A DNA stretch of 64,000 bases from Effrenium voratum. Its lineage: Eukaryota; Sar; Dinophyceae; Suessiales; Symbiodiniaceae. Below, piece after piece: positions 42,670-51,544 of this stretch (position 1 is its first letter; the number at the start of each line of letters is the position of its first letter). Location of the stretch: assembly GCA_963377175.1 (NCBI GenBank), contig CAUJNA010001032.1, forward strand, positions 20,001 to 84,000. The letters run 5' to 3'. The position numbers and the translations under genes are program-made. Below the pieces are notes generated by a model. It did no database searches and was not told the origin of the DNA. It worked only from the letters and a program-made list of their open reading frames with translations.

Positions 42670-44187
42670 ATGGTTAAAATGCAGAAGAGTTACAGCACGC
42701 ATATAATTGGAATTATGTTCAGTAGCCATGCCGCGGAAGACAGCATTAGCAGGTGGTTGAAGTTGGATCGTTCTGAGAAAAGTGCTGCTGAGATTGAAGT
42801 CCTTCAAGCTATGAAAGCAGTTGTGCGGGTGTGCTCAAGTTCTTCAGCGGTATCTCTCACACAGAAGGAGGTAGTCGACGTGGGCAGATTGGTATTTCGA
42901 AATAGACGTGCCGGAGAAGTGCTGCTCTCGCACATGTTGCAGCGGAATGGCTGGAAGTGCTCTGATGATATGTTTTATATGCAAGAAGTGCCCTGGGCTA
43001 CTGGCCACGTCACATTTGCGGACGTCATGAAGGTCTGCTCAATTCATAGTGTTTTCAAAGATGCGGCCGATCCCTTGTTTACTGAGACACAGCATTTGGT
43101 GCGCCATCTGACGCGTGCCAACATTTCTAGTGGCGAGGTCATTAAGGGGATAGTGATTCTGACGTTTAGCACGTCAACCGCCTTGGCGTCTCATTTTACG
43201 CAATGTTTCCAGCGCTCGAAGACCTGTGTTTTGGAGAGTTGGCTCCGGTCATTTTCAGAACAGCTGTGCAAGCAGGGATACAAGAGCTTGCGAGCAGGTC
43301 AAGCCGGCGGACCACAGCGTAATCGCCTGCAGTCAGTCAGCACGGTGGAAGATCTGATGTCTTTATTGCTTCGCTTAGACCGCAGTGTAAGCAAAGAGTC
43401 ACAGCACGTCAGCGCATATGATCTGGAATGCGTGCGCTCACCGCTGATGCTGCCGCATATTACAGCAACGTTGGATATGCTAGGCTTTCTAGATCACAAC
43501 GTGCCCGCTGCAGTGCTTTCGTCAACAAACGTGCACACTTGTTACGACATCTTTGTGAAGGATCATTACGCGCAGAGAGCCTCAGCTTTGGTGAGGTTAG
43601 GCGATATAGTAGAACTTTTGTGCTGTTTCGTTTTTTTTGTGGTTGCTGGTTGTTTTGTATCACCAGGTAAAGCACGCTGGATTTCTGCCGTATCTCAAGA
43701 GTGGCGAGAAGCTGTTTTGGCGTACAGCAGGCGATGCAGAGAGCCGCGCAGACAGCAACTTGTGGACATGGCTGAGATGCAGTTTGTCAGCAAGAGTTCC
43801 GCATGTTTTTGTTTTCTTCGCCTAGCGTGTTACGGTCCATTCTGAGCAGCGTTTGTGCTGAATATATCAGGTTTTGCGTTTGCAGCGCAATTGCGTCACC
43901 TATAAAATTCACATCAAATGACAGTCAATAAGTTGTACGCCAGCATGCATTCTATTGTGTTTGCAGCGCTTGTATAGCACCTTGCTGACGCGAGGATTTG
44001 TCCAGAATCTACGGCTTGGAATTTGTGCAAGCTCGTTACAGTGCTGCAGACATCTATGGGCTCGCGTTCCAAGCTTCGCAGTGGCAGTTCGCATCAGTCT
44101 TTTCGAGTGTCAGTGAAGAAGGCGATTCTGAAGAAGATTCAGAGTGTGTCGAGACGTTCTCAGCGAGAAAATGCTGCGAGGGCCTGA
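42670..44187 (+). CDS. Gene Z: three-exon gene, 422 aa, unknown function
   Basis: Exon 1 (42670-43590) encodes 307 residues without interruption from an ATG that directly follows an in-frame TAG. Exon 2 (43667-43804) reads VKHAGFLPYLKSGEKLFWRT and on to SARVPH. Exon 3 (43978-44187) reads HLADARICPESTAWNLCKLV and ends in a basic tail (VKKAILKKIQSVSRRSQREN) with TGA at 44185. All three join in phase 0. The introns are 76 bp (GTGAGG...CACCAG) and 173 bp (GTTTTTG...TATAG). The protein is mainly helical with scattered Cys and His, no membrane segment and no motif I recognise. An upstream exon joined at the TAATTAG acceptor is possible. The strand and splice type match genes X, Y and W. Confidence 0.6.
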
Positions 44188-44545
44188 TAGAAGTAAGTTC
44201 ACCCTGTTATTTTCAGTGATTTTTGGTTATTATATTCCAAGAGGTGGTAGTGGTTTGTTTTTTCGAGCACATACGCAAGCTAGCTGGGTTCTCCTTTTCC
44301 CTTTAAAGCAAGTGGAGAAGGGTATCCTCCAGAAAACCGAGACCCAAATGGATTTGCAATTGTCACTGGCCGTTTGCCAAGGTCCATTTGCTCCTTTCAG
44401 ACTGGAAGGAGGAGATGCAGCTGCTGGGTGCAGAGCTGGGGGAGGGCATCGCCGCAGCGGTGGAGGAGGGAAAGTGCAAGTAGATTCACAATGGTCTGAG
44501 AGAGGCCGTGGACCCGATGGCAACGCGCTGTGGAGTTTGAAATGG

Positions 44546-44649
44546 GGGTCTGTCTTTTTTAAGGTTGGACCCCCTTTAAAATGGTGGTTTTCCTTTTGGT
44601 TTCCCTTTAAAACCAACCCAAAAAGGGTACATCAAAAAAAGACAAACCC
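44546..44649. repeat. Inverted-repeat element, family T1, copy 4, with perfect target-site duplication
   Basis: 104 bp. Arms GGGTCTGTCTTTTTT and AAAAAAAGACAAACCC pair over about 15 bp. AAATGG is repeated directly at both sides (44540-44545 and 44650-44655). Core GGTTTTCCTTTTGGTTTCCC. Confidence 0.75.
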
Positions 44650-45183
44650 AAATGGATCGCTTGGGATCCAAGCTTAGCGATCCATGTCCTGAGTTGGATT
44701 TGTTACTTTTTGGCGAGGTACAACATGAGCTTCGAGCTGCTCGGCGAAGGAAACCAAAGCCCGGAAAACACGCGCCATTGCGTGAAAAGGTCCAAAGTTG
44801 TTTGCCAGGAATTCAAAAAAAGCTTTGAATCGCCTCCCAGAAACACCTGGCGCCTCACGGAAACCAAGGCCTGGGCTTGGGTTTGAGAACCCCGAAGGCG
44901 AGGCGCCTTCAACGTGGATCCCCTGGTGTGGCAACCGGCGGTTGCCACCCATGCTTGTTTTGTTGATGGGCGTTTTTTTTCCGATTTTTTTCTTTTTTTG
45001 CACAAATGGACACCAGAGGGAAGCCCTCCAGATGGGTAAATCCAATTTAATTGCTTCAGGTGCAACTGATTTTTGTTTTTCTGAAGGATCACTTAGCACA
45101 TGGACTCCTTTTTTTGGCCCCCAGAATCTCCAGAGTTCAAGTGCGATAGTGCTTGCTGCGATATGCTATCGGATTGCTCACAT

Positions 45184-45281
45184 GGGGGTGTCTTTTTTCA
45201 GACCCTCAAGATAGGTTTCCGTCTGTTCCTTTAAAACCACCTTTAAAAGGGGTACCAACTCAAAAAAAAAAGGACAGACCC
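45184..45281. repeat. Inverted-repeat element, family T1, copy 5
   Basis: Arms GGGGGTGTCTTTTTT and AAAAAAAAGGACAGACCC, core CCTTTAAAACCACCTTTAAA. Confidence 0.6.
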
Positions 45282-45347
45282 ATATCAGTCCAAAAAAAAA
45301 AGGGGAATTTCCACTTCAGATGTAGCCGTCCGGAGTCCGGCCCCCAG

Positions 45348-45460
45348 CACCCGGTGAGGTGGCCGTGGACGGCATGGGCGAAGCGGGCCTGGAGTGCCGG
45401 TTTCTCAAGGACTCCCTGGCGGAAGGCGCGGCTCCATTCGATCTCCGGCTCAGGCTCAGA
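45348..45460 (+). CDS. Candidate exon, unknown protein
   Basis: Between a CCCCCAG acceptor (45347) and a possible GC donor (CTCAGA/GCCCTT), one plus frame reads EVAVDGMGEAGLECRFLKDS and then LAEGAAPFDLRLRL. GC-rich, like the transporter and phosphatase exons. No family. Confidence 0.38.
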
Positions 45461-45481
45461 GCCCTTCCATTTGCTAAGAAT

Positions 45482-45580
45482 GGGGGTTTCTCAAATAGGG
45501 GACCTCTAAAATGGCTGGTTTTCCTTTTGGTTTCCTTGAAATACCAACCAACAGGGGGTCCACCATTTTGAGAAACCCCC
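45482..45580. repeat. Inverted-repeat element, family T3, copy 1
   Basis: Arms GGGGGTTTCTCAAATAGG and CCATTTTGAGAAACCCCC. Flanked by AAT on both sides. Core GGTTTTCCTTTTGGTTTCC is shared with family T1. Confidence 0.65.
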
Positions 45581-45681
45581 AATGTGGCTGTGGTGGTCAA
45601 AAAATTAATTGGTACCCAAAATGGCTTGCCCTGGTAAATGGAAACAAGGACTAAAACCTGCGGTTTGCCCCCAGCTGTTTT

Positions 45682-45790
45682 GGGGGTTTCTCAAAATAGG
45701 AATCGGACCCCTTTTGGGGTGGTTTTTTCCAGGGAAACCAAAAGGAAACCGAAGCCTACCTGGAGGAATTGGCCCCCAATTTTGAGAAAC
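45682..45790. repeat. Inverted-repeat element, family T3, copy 2
   Basis: Arms GGGGGTTTCTCAAAATAGG and CCCCCAATTTTGAGAAAC, abutting the T2 copy that follows. Confidence 0.6.
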
Positions 45791-45792
45791 AC

Positions 45793-45933
45793 AATATGGC
45801 TGTGGGGACGTCAAAACCAATGGCTGGGATCCATTTTGGGGGATTGGTGAACCACCCGTATTTTTTAGTACCTATTTTAGTGGGGAGAAGGGGATGTTCA
45901 CTGGGGGTACGGGGTTTTGACCCATGGCCATAT
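45793..45933. repeat. Inverted-repeat element, family T2, copy 3
   Basis: Left CAATATGGCTGTGGGGACG then TCAAAACC; right GGTTTTGACCCATGGCCATAT. Interior GGTGAACCACCC and GATGTTCACTGGGGGTACGG match the other copies. Confidence 0.65.
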
Positions 45934-46474
45934 GAGTTGTTTTTCCTCCCTGTTGGTTTGAAAAGGGGATCTATCACAGGACAGGAGGAGATGAAGCGAA
46001 CTCTTTGGGGTGGGTCAAGCTTTCAGGGCCACAATTGTCAGGATGTCTACAGGACCACAGTTTGACTGTGGCAAATGTAGAGGGTGGGAGAGGTGGGGGA
46101 GCTGGGAGAAAGGGGGCAGGAGGTTGAAGGTGTGACTGTGCCCGGATGGCGAGGCCCTTTTTTTGGTCTCCGCATGGCGAGATGGCGAGGCATATCTCGC
46201 GATCTTGATCTCAGGGCGTGACGTTAGCCGCTACATTGTACATGGTTCCTCCCTCGCTTGCAGCGAGAGGGACCATGTTTGTCGCTCGCCCTTTGACCGC
46301 ATATTCTTGTTTGGCTGGCAAGTCCTGGCTATTTTTCTTGGGCTTCAGGAGGAACGCGATCCCCGGAACCTTTTGGTCTCTTTCACCATAGCGAGACAGG
46401 CGGCAGTTGGGGTTGGACTAGCGCTTGGGGCTCGTGGGTTGGACTTGGGCCATTTTGCAGCAACCCCTGCGAGG

Positions 46475-46595
46475 CAATATGGCTGTGGGTCAAAACCAAT
46501 GGTACCATTTTGGCATAGGTGAACCACCCATTTTAGTCGATTTTAGTGGGGATTGGGATTGTCACTGGGAGTACGGGGTTTTGACCCATGGCCAT
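46475..46595. repeat. Inverted-repeat element, family T2, copy 4
   Basis: Left CAATATGGCTGTGGGTCAAA, right GGTTTTGACCCATGGCCAT, same interior as copy 3. Confidence 0.65.
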
Positions 46596-46664
46596 GTTTC
46601 GTAAAGGAGATGAATTCTGAATTGGATGCTAAGTGTCCGCTGAGAGGGGGACAGCTGGCAGGGA

Positions 46665-47105
46665 GTGCCACACAAAAGAAGTCTGTTTGGAGCGGAGGTG
46701 CTGGCCGACTTCCCGGCGCGCTGTATCTTGGATGACTTGCTGACAGCGCTCTTCGAGACCCTGTCCTCATATTTTCCGATCACGCTACTTGGCCTACCGA
46801 TGCGCGATGCGGCTTCGCGGCTTGCGGGTGCCTTAAGGGGCCGGAGGGTCATGCTGAGGTTTGCACCTCCCAAGGGTGACAAGATCGGAATTACTGGCGA
46901 CGATCTGCGGCACGCCCTGTCAGAGGTGGGCGTGAAAGTTGGGGGCACGGGAGAATTGGGTCGCATTTTTTCGGCATCGAGCTCCAAGAGGCCCCTTGCT
47001 TTGGATATGCTTCTCAAGTCACGATACCTTGGTGATTCAAGGGGCGGCACCTGTCCCCTGCCTCCGGCAGGCATTCTGCGCATCTCAGCGGATGGCCAAC
47101 CTTGA
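46665..47105 (+). CDS. Candidate exon(s), strand uncertain
   Basis: A GC-rich stretch is open on both strands. The plus frame (LADFPARCILDDLLTALFET ... GDDLRHALSEVGVKVGGTGE) has a balanced composition. The minus frame is serine/proline/arginine-rich and more like an antisense shadow. A second open piece follows at 47228-47424. No family was recognised. Confidence 0.3.
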   Translation: MPHKRSLFGAEVLADFPARCILDDLLTALFETLSSYFPITLLGLPMRDAASRLAGALRGRRVMLRFAPPKGDKIGITGDDLRHALSEVGVKVGGTGELGRIFSASSSKRPLALDMLLKSRYLGDSRGGTCPLPPAGILRISADGQP

Positions 47106-47642
47106 CGCTCTGGTGGCATTTAGCTCATGGGGCCCAACGGGGTTCCACATGCCAGGGTGGTCAGCCGGACTTCCGTATAGGCAGCTGTACTTAATGTGCA
47201 CGGCAACCAAGCAACTACAGACCTCAGGTGATACCCTTCTTGCTGGACGCGAGCAACGTGGCACTTTTGGGGCTGTGCCGGGGAAGCAGCGGGGAGGGGT
47301 GGGGTTCTCGGGCTCTCGGTTTCAAGGCAAAGACCTCGAAGCCGATGTGGATGCTACTGTGGCCCAAGCCATGCAGTCGCTGCAGTTTAGCCTGGAGCTT
47401 CCTGGCACATCTCAGGTGGCTTGAGGCCAAAGATGCCATCATATGGCTTGTGTTATAAGGCAGGCCAAGTGAGCTACGTTCTCAAAACCTGGGTAGATGA
47501 AAGTTAGTAAGGGGCAGTCCCCCATTTTCCTTACACGCCTGGATTTGGGTAGAAATTTTACCAGGTAGAGCCGGCGAAGCCGGTGGGCGGAAGTTTCTAA
47601 AGCGAGAAGAGTGCCTATAGGAAGAGCGTGACTTGTTTTTGT

Positions 47643-47764
47643 TGGTTGCGCTCTTCTGTGTCTCTTTCTTTTTCTTTCTTTTCTTTCTTTTTTTCTCTCT
47701 TGCTTTTTTCTTGCTTTCTTTATTTATTGCTTTCTTTCTTTCTTTTTTCGTTTCTTTCTGTCGC

Positions 47765-47800
<36 letters not shown>

Positions 47801-47801
47801 G

Positions 47802-47844
<43 letters not shown>

Positions 47845-47882
47845 TTCCTTTTTTTTTCTTTCTTTCTTTCTTTCTTTATTTA

Positions 47883-47952
<70 letters not shown>

Positions 47953-47992
47953 TTGTTCCTTCTTTCTTTCTTTCTTTCTTTCTTTTTTCTTT

Positions 47993-48056
<64 letters not shown>

Positions 48057-48082
48057 TTTCTCTCTCTTTCTCTTTCTTTCTC

Positions 48083-48113
<31 letters not shown>

Positions 48114-48198
48114 GTCTTTCTTTCTTTCTGTCTTTCTTTCTTTCTTTTATTTCTTTCTTTCTATCTTTCTTTCTTTTCTTTCTCTTCCTTTTTATATG

Positions 48199-48230
<32 letters not shown>

Positions 48231-48247
48231 TATTTATTTCTCTCAAC

Positions 48248-48296
<49 letters not shown>

Positions 48297-48366
48297 TTCT
48301 TTTTCTTTTCTTTCTTTCTTTCTTTCTCTCTTTACTTCTCTCTTTCTTTCTTTCTTTCTTTCTTGT
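47643..48366. repeat. Long (CTTT)n array
   Basis: About 720 bp of imperfect CTTT tetranucleotides. Both the plus frames (F, L, S) and the minus frame (K, E, R) are open for hundreds of residues; these are artefacts. Confidence 0.97.
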
Positions 48367-48474
48367 AATTGGCCATGTGTTGTGAATGTTAACCGGGATT
48401 GCCGCGATAGCGGCATACCGGGCAATTTGCATCCAAAGTCTATGGTGATGTCGCGATAGTGACTGACCCATGGC

Positions 48475-48486
48475 TTTTGGCTCAAG
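48475..48486 (+). promoter_or_regulatory. Possible relic of the dinoflagellate spliced leader
   Basis: TTTTGGCTCAAG equals the last 12 bases of the dinoflagellate trans-spliced leader. Dinoflagellate genomes are known to carry such relics from re-inserted mRNAs. Here it is followed at once by an exon-like frame. Twelve bases can occur by chance, so this is weak. Confidence 0.3.
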
Positions 48487-48615
48487 ATTGGATCCGGCGC
48501 GCCTCGGACGAGCGTCGCCGGGCCCTCACGTCGACCGCCTTCGTGTTGGAGGAGAAAGAGATTTCAGCCCGGGGCCGGTTGGTGGGGATCGCCTGTGCGG
48601 TTCATCGTCGATCAA
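48487..48615 (+). CDS. Candidate exon, unknown protein
   Basis: The frame reads DWIRRASDERRRALTSTAFV and then LEEKEISARGRLVGIA, up to ATCAAG/GTTGCG. GC-rich, between two CTTT arrays, directly after the spliced-leader-like 12-mer. No family. Confidence 0.35.
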
Positions 48616-48794
48616 GGTTGCGGGTATCCATTTTTCTGTTTTGGTTATTTTCCTGGTTTGTGGTTGATTGGTTACTTGTGTGTGGGAAACCCTGATCTTT
48701 GGGACCGGGGATTGGTTATTGTTTTGGGGTCCTTGTTTCGTGGCTTGTTTAACCCCTCTAACCTTTCGCCTGGGCACAGGTCCGTGCCCGAACC

Positions 48795-48807
48795 ACATTT
48801 CTTTATT

Positions 48808-48839
<32 letters not shown>

Positions 48840-49196
48840 TCCTTTTTTATTTCTTTCTTTATTTCTCTCGCTCTTTCTTTCTTTCTTTCTTTCTTTTCTT
48901 TTCTTTTCTTTTCTTTTCTTTCTTTCTTTTATTTCTTTCTTTCTTTCTTCCTTTTCTCTCTTTTTTTCTTTCTTTCTTTCTTTCTGTCTTGCTTTCTTTC
49001 TTTTATTTCTTTATTTCTTTCTTTCTTTCCTTTTTCTTTTCTTTCTTTTCTCTCTTTCTTTCTTTCTTTCTTTTTTTCTTTCTTTCCTTTTTTGATTTCT
49101 TTCTTTCTTACTTTTCTTTCTTTCTTTCTCTGTTTCTTTCTTTCTTTCTTTCTTTCCAGCTTTCTTTCTTTATTTCTTTCTTTCTTTTCTTTCTTT

Positions 49197-49264
<68 letters not shown>

Positions 49265-49363
49265 TTTTCTGTTCTTTCTTTCTTTCTTTCTTTCTTTCTT
49301 TATTTCTCTCTTTCTTTCTCTCTCTCTTCCCATTTGATCTATCTATCTATCTATCTATCCATC
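48795..49363. repeat. Second (CTTT)n array ending in (CTAT)n
   Basis: About 540 bp of imperfect CTTT units, then about six CTAT units at 49340-49363. Frames over it are artefacts. Confidence 0.97.
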
Positions 49364-49364
49364 A

Positions 49365-49656
49365 CCTGACCTTGCGAAAGTACCGCGCCTGCCACGAAAA
49401 ATGTACTCGACCTTGCGAAAATACTGCGCCTGCCGCGAAATCTGTACTTGACCTTGCACGGGCACAAAATACTGCACCTGCCACGAAATCTGTACCTTAG
49501 GTTGCCAAAGTGCTGCACCTGCCACGCAAAATGGACCTCCGAAAACCTCCGAAAACGTCTGCGCGAGCACTACAGTGGGCAACATTCCGAGCCCGCGGCG
49601 AGACCGTGGCGAACCCGCGGCGAGACCGTGGCGAGACCGTGGCGAGACCGCACGCA
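49365..49656. repeat. Two tandem repeats: ~45-bp units, then 11-bp units
   Basis: At 49365-49540 four degenerate units of the type CCTTGCGAAAATACTGCGCC TGCC(A/G)CGAAA. At 49598-49656 five 11-bp units (GCGGCGAGACC / GTGGCGAGACC). Confidence 0.8.
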
Positions 49657-49790
49657 GAACAGAGGTACCCTTCGCGATTTTTCGTGCTAACTTCACGTCT
49701 AAGTGAATCCGGATCTTGTGATTCTACTTTTCGTATTACGGAAGTTTTCTTACTAAACTTCCTTTGACTATCAGGTTTTGATTGATTCAG

Positions 49791-51476
49791 GTGTCAACAA
49801 CAAAGCAAAAGAACTAGCTCCGGAGCTCAGGAGATTTGGTTCTACAGCAGCGCAGAAGTACCTGAAAGACATCTTGGAGACTGCCAGGGATCAGATCTGC
49901 AATACGAAGACCACCTGCGGCCAAGAGTTTCGCAACACCGCCCCTCGGCCAATCTTTTCTTTTTTCCCCAGATAGCTGAAAGCTATTTTGGAGTTCTGAC
50001 TTCGAATAAAGAAGGGAAAGTTATTTGCGAGATTGACGGCTGGGTGCTAGGGGGCGTGCAGTTTGGGGTGCTGGTGCAGGTGCTGTTTTGGGATGCTGTT
50101 TGGGGTGCTGCTTGAGGTGCTCGCAACGGTGCGGGCACATTGTTGCGAGATCGACGGCCGGTGTGGTACTGCTTCGCATGTGAGACGGGCCTTGTCAAGT
50201 GTCAGGTTTCATCCAAACCAGTTTTCGCACCGGGGTACCATGGGGATGGTACCCGTTTAGTACCTGTTTTAAGCCCCTAAAATGGGTATCAATAGACAGC
50301 ACCCAGGGAGCGTCCTAGCAGATTTGTTTCTCCGATTTCCGCAACCCCAGTTGTTGTTTTCTGCGTTTTCGTGTTTGTGCAGACCGCCAAGTTTGTGATC
50401 GGCCAAGTGGCTGCCGCAGTAATGACTGGCATTTCTTCGGGGCCCATGCCTTCCTGGTTGCATATTGTCATGGCTGTGCTTGGCACTAAGATAAATGAGG
50501 GCGTGAAGAAGATGAATGAGCAGATTGAGGACAAATACGTCGAGTACTCTGCCACTTGCCGCTGTTCGACCTAGCTGCAGAAGCAGAATGCTTACAACAT
50601 GGTGGGTTGGTCAAAATGTTGGTAGTCAAACTGGTCATAACTCCATTTGGCCTTGTCTCTTTTTGAGGATCCCCTTTGTTGGGATGGGTTTTCCTGGAAA
50701 GCTCGTGGAAACAATTCACCTTGGTCTAAAAAAGCCAGCTCAGCACCCAGGCTCTGGTGAAAGCATAGACTTGCAGCTTGCTGCGCCCACCTCGCGCGGA
50801 TCCTGAGGCTTGGAGCCGTGAGGCAATTCGCTGCGAGATCGGCGCCCGGGAAAAGAGGATCTGCATCCTCATGGGGGTTTCTCAAAATAGTGTATTCCTT
50901 TTTGGGTCGGTTTTAAAGGGAACCCAAAGGAAATCAGGTGGTACAAGGGGTCCCCTATTTTGAGAAACCCTCACATGGCAAATGCAAACACTGGCGGCAA
51001 GTTTGTTGGTTCCAACTGCTGGATTTCGCAACCACAGGCGCTGCGGCCACTACCGCTGTTTCGAGTGCAGTCAGGGCCTGGCATCCGAATGCTAGCTGCG
51101 AAGCAGACTGGCTGCACCACGGCTGCCGCATCTTTTTTGTCAAAAGCGGCAACCTCGGATTGTCAATGTACGTAGATTATGATGCTAAGTAGACTATGAA
51201 GGATGTGAAGCACTATCCTTCACGGAAGCATGTATGTGAGCTTGTCCTACTTTTCGCGCAGTGTTCATTAACTGCAAGTAGATGCATGCTTGGCATTGCT
51301 GTGTAGTCCTCTTTCTGCAGAAACATGGCTCTGGTCCTTTAGTGCAAAAGCAACTAGGCGCCGCCGCAATGAGTTCGGTGAAATCTGCAGTCGTCAGCAG
51401 GCTAGCAAGTGCGAGGAAGTTTGGTGTTGAGAGTCTTTTTGACTTCCCGAGGCCAACTATTCCTTTGAAGCGATAG
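49791..51476 (+). CDS. Gene W: spliced gene of unknown function, ends just before the giant ORF
   Basis: Exon-like segments: 49791 to about 49920 (NNKAKELAPELRRFGSTAAQ); 50393-50574 (TAKFVIGQVAAAVMTGISSG and a charged end); about 50776-50870 (RADPEAWSREAIRCEIGARE); about 51060-51171 (CRIFFVKSGNLGLSMY); and the last exon 51321-51476 (KHGSGPLVQKQLGAAAMSSV, ending in TAG). The last junction is good: GTAGAT at 51172, CTGCAG at 51318-51320, phase 0, intron 149 bp. The earlier junctions are not settled. A T3 element interrupts the third and fourth segments, and two frames are open after it. The last intron contains one copy of the hairpin repeat. The segments could be more than one gene. Confidence 0.4.
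50875..50970. repeat. Inverted-repeat element, family T3, copy 3, perfect arms
   Basis: GGGTTTCTCAAAATAG at 50875-50890 and its exact inverse CTATTTTGAGAAACCC at 50955-50970. CATGG occurs just outside both ends. It lies between two exon-like segments of gene W. Confidence 0.75.
51167..51376. repeat. 210-bp direct repeat, left copy
   Basis: Identical to 61942-62151 except at three positions. It covers the last five bases of one gene W exon, the whole 149-bp intron with its hairpin unit, and the first 56 bases of the final exon. Confidence 0.95.
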
Positions 51477-51544
51477 GCGGGTTCGGCAGTTTATGACTCA
51501 CACGATGCTACACTAGACAGCACCTGAGATACTGCCAGGAAGGA

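Larger units (their letters stand above)
44188..45347. other. Spacer with two T1 elements
   Basis: Apart from the elements at 44546 and 45184, nothing secure. A minus-strand frame at about 44674-44830 (KAFFEFLANNFGPFHAMARV) looks exon-like but has no clear splice sites. Confidence 0.4.

Noticed and set aside
44674..45099. Minus-strand frame with KAFFEFLANNFGPFHAMARV
   Set aside because: It is attractive locally, but no splice sites or neighbouring exons on that strand support it.
46562..47119. 185-residue minus-strand frame rich in Ser, Pro and Arg
   Set aside because: The composition is typical of the antisense of a GC-rich exon. The plus frame looks more natural, though neither is proved.
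47482..48471. 329-residue lysine/arginine/glutamate-rich frame on the minus strand
   Set aside because: It is the translation of the CTTT array. Similar phenylalanine/leucine/serine frames of about 250 residues exist on the other strand.
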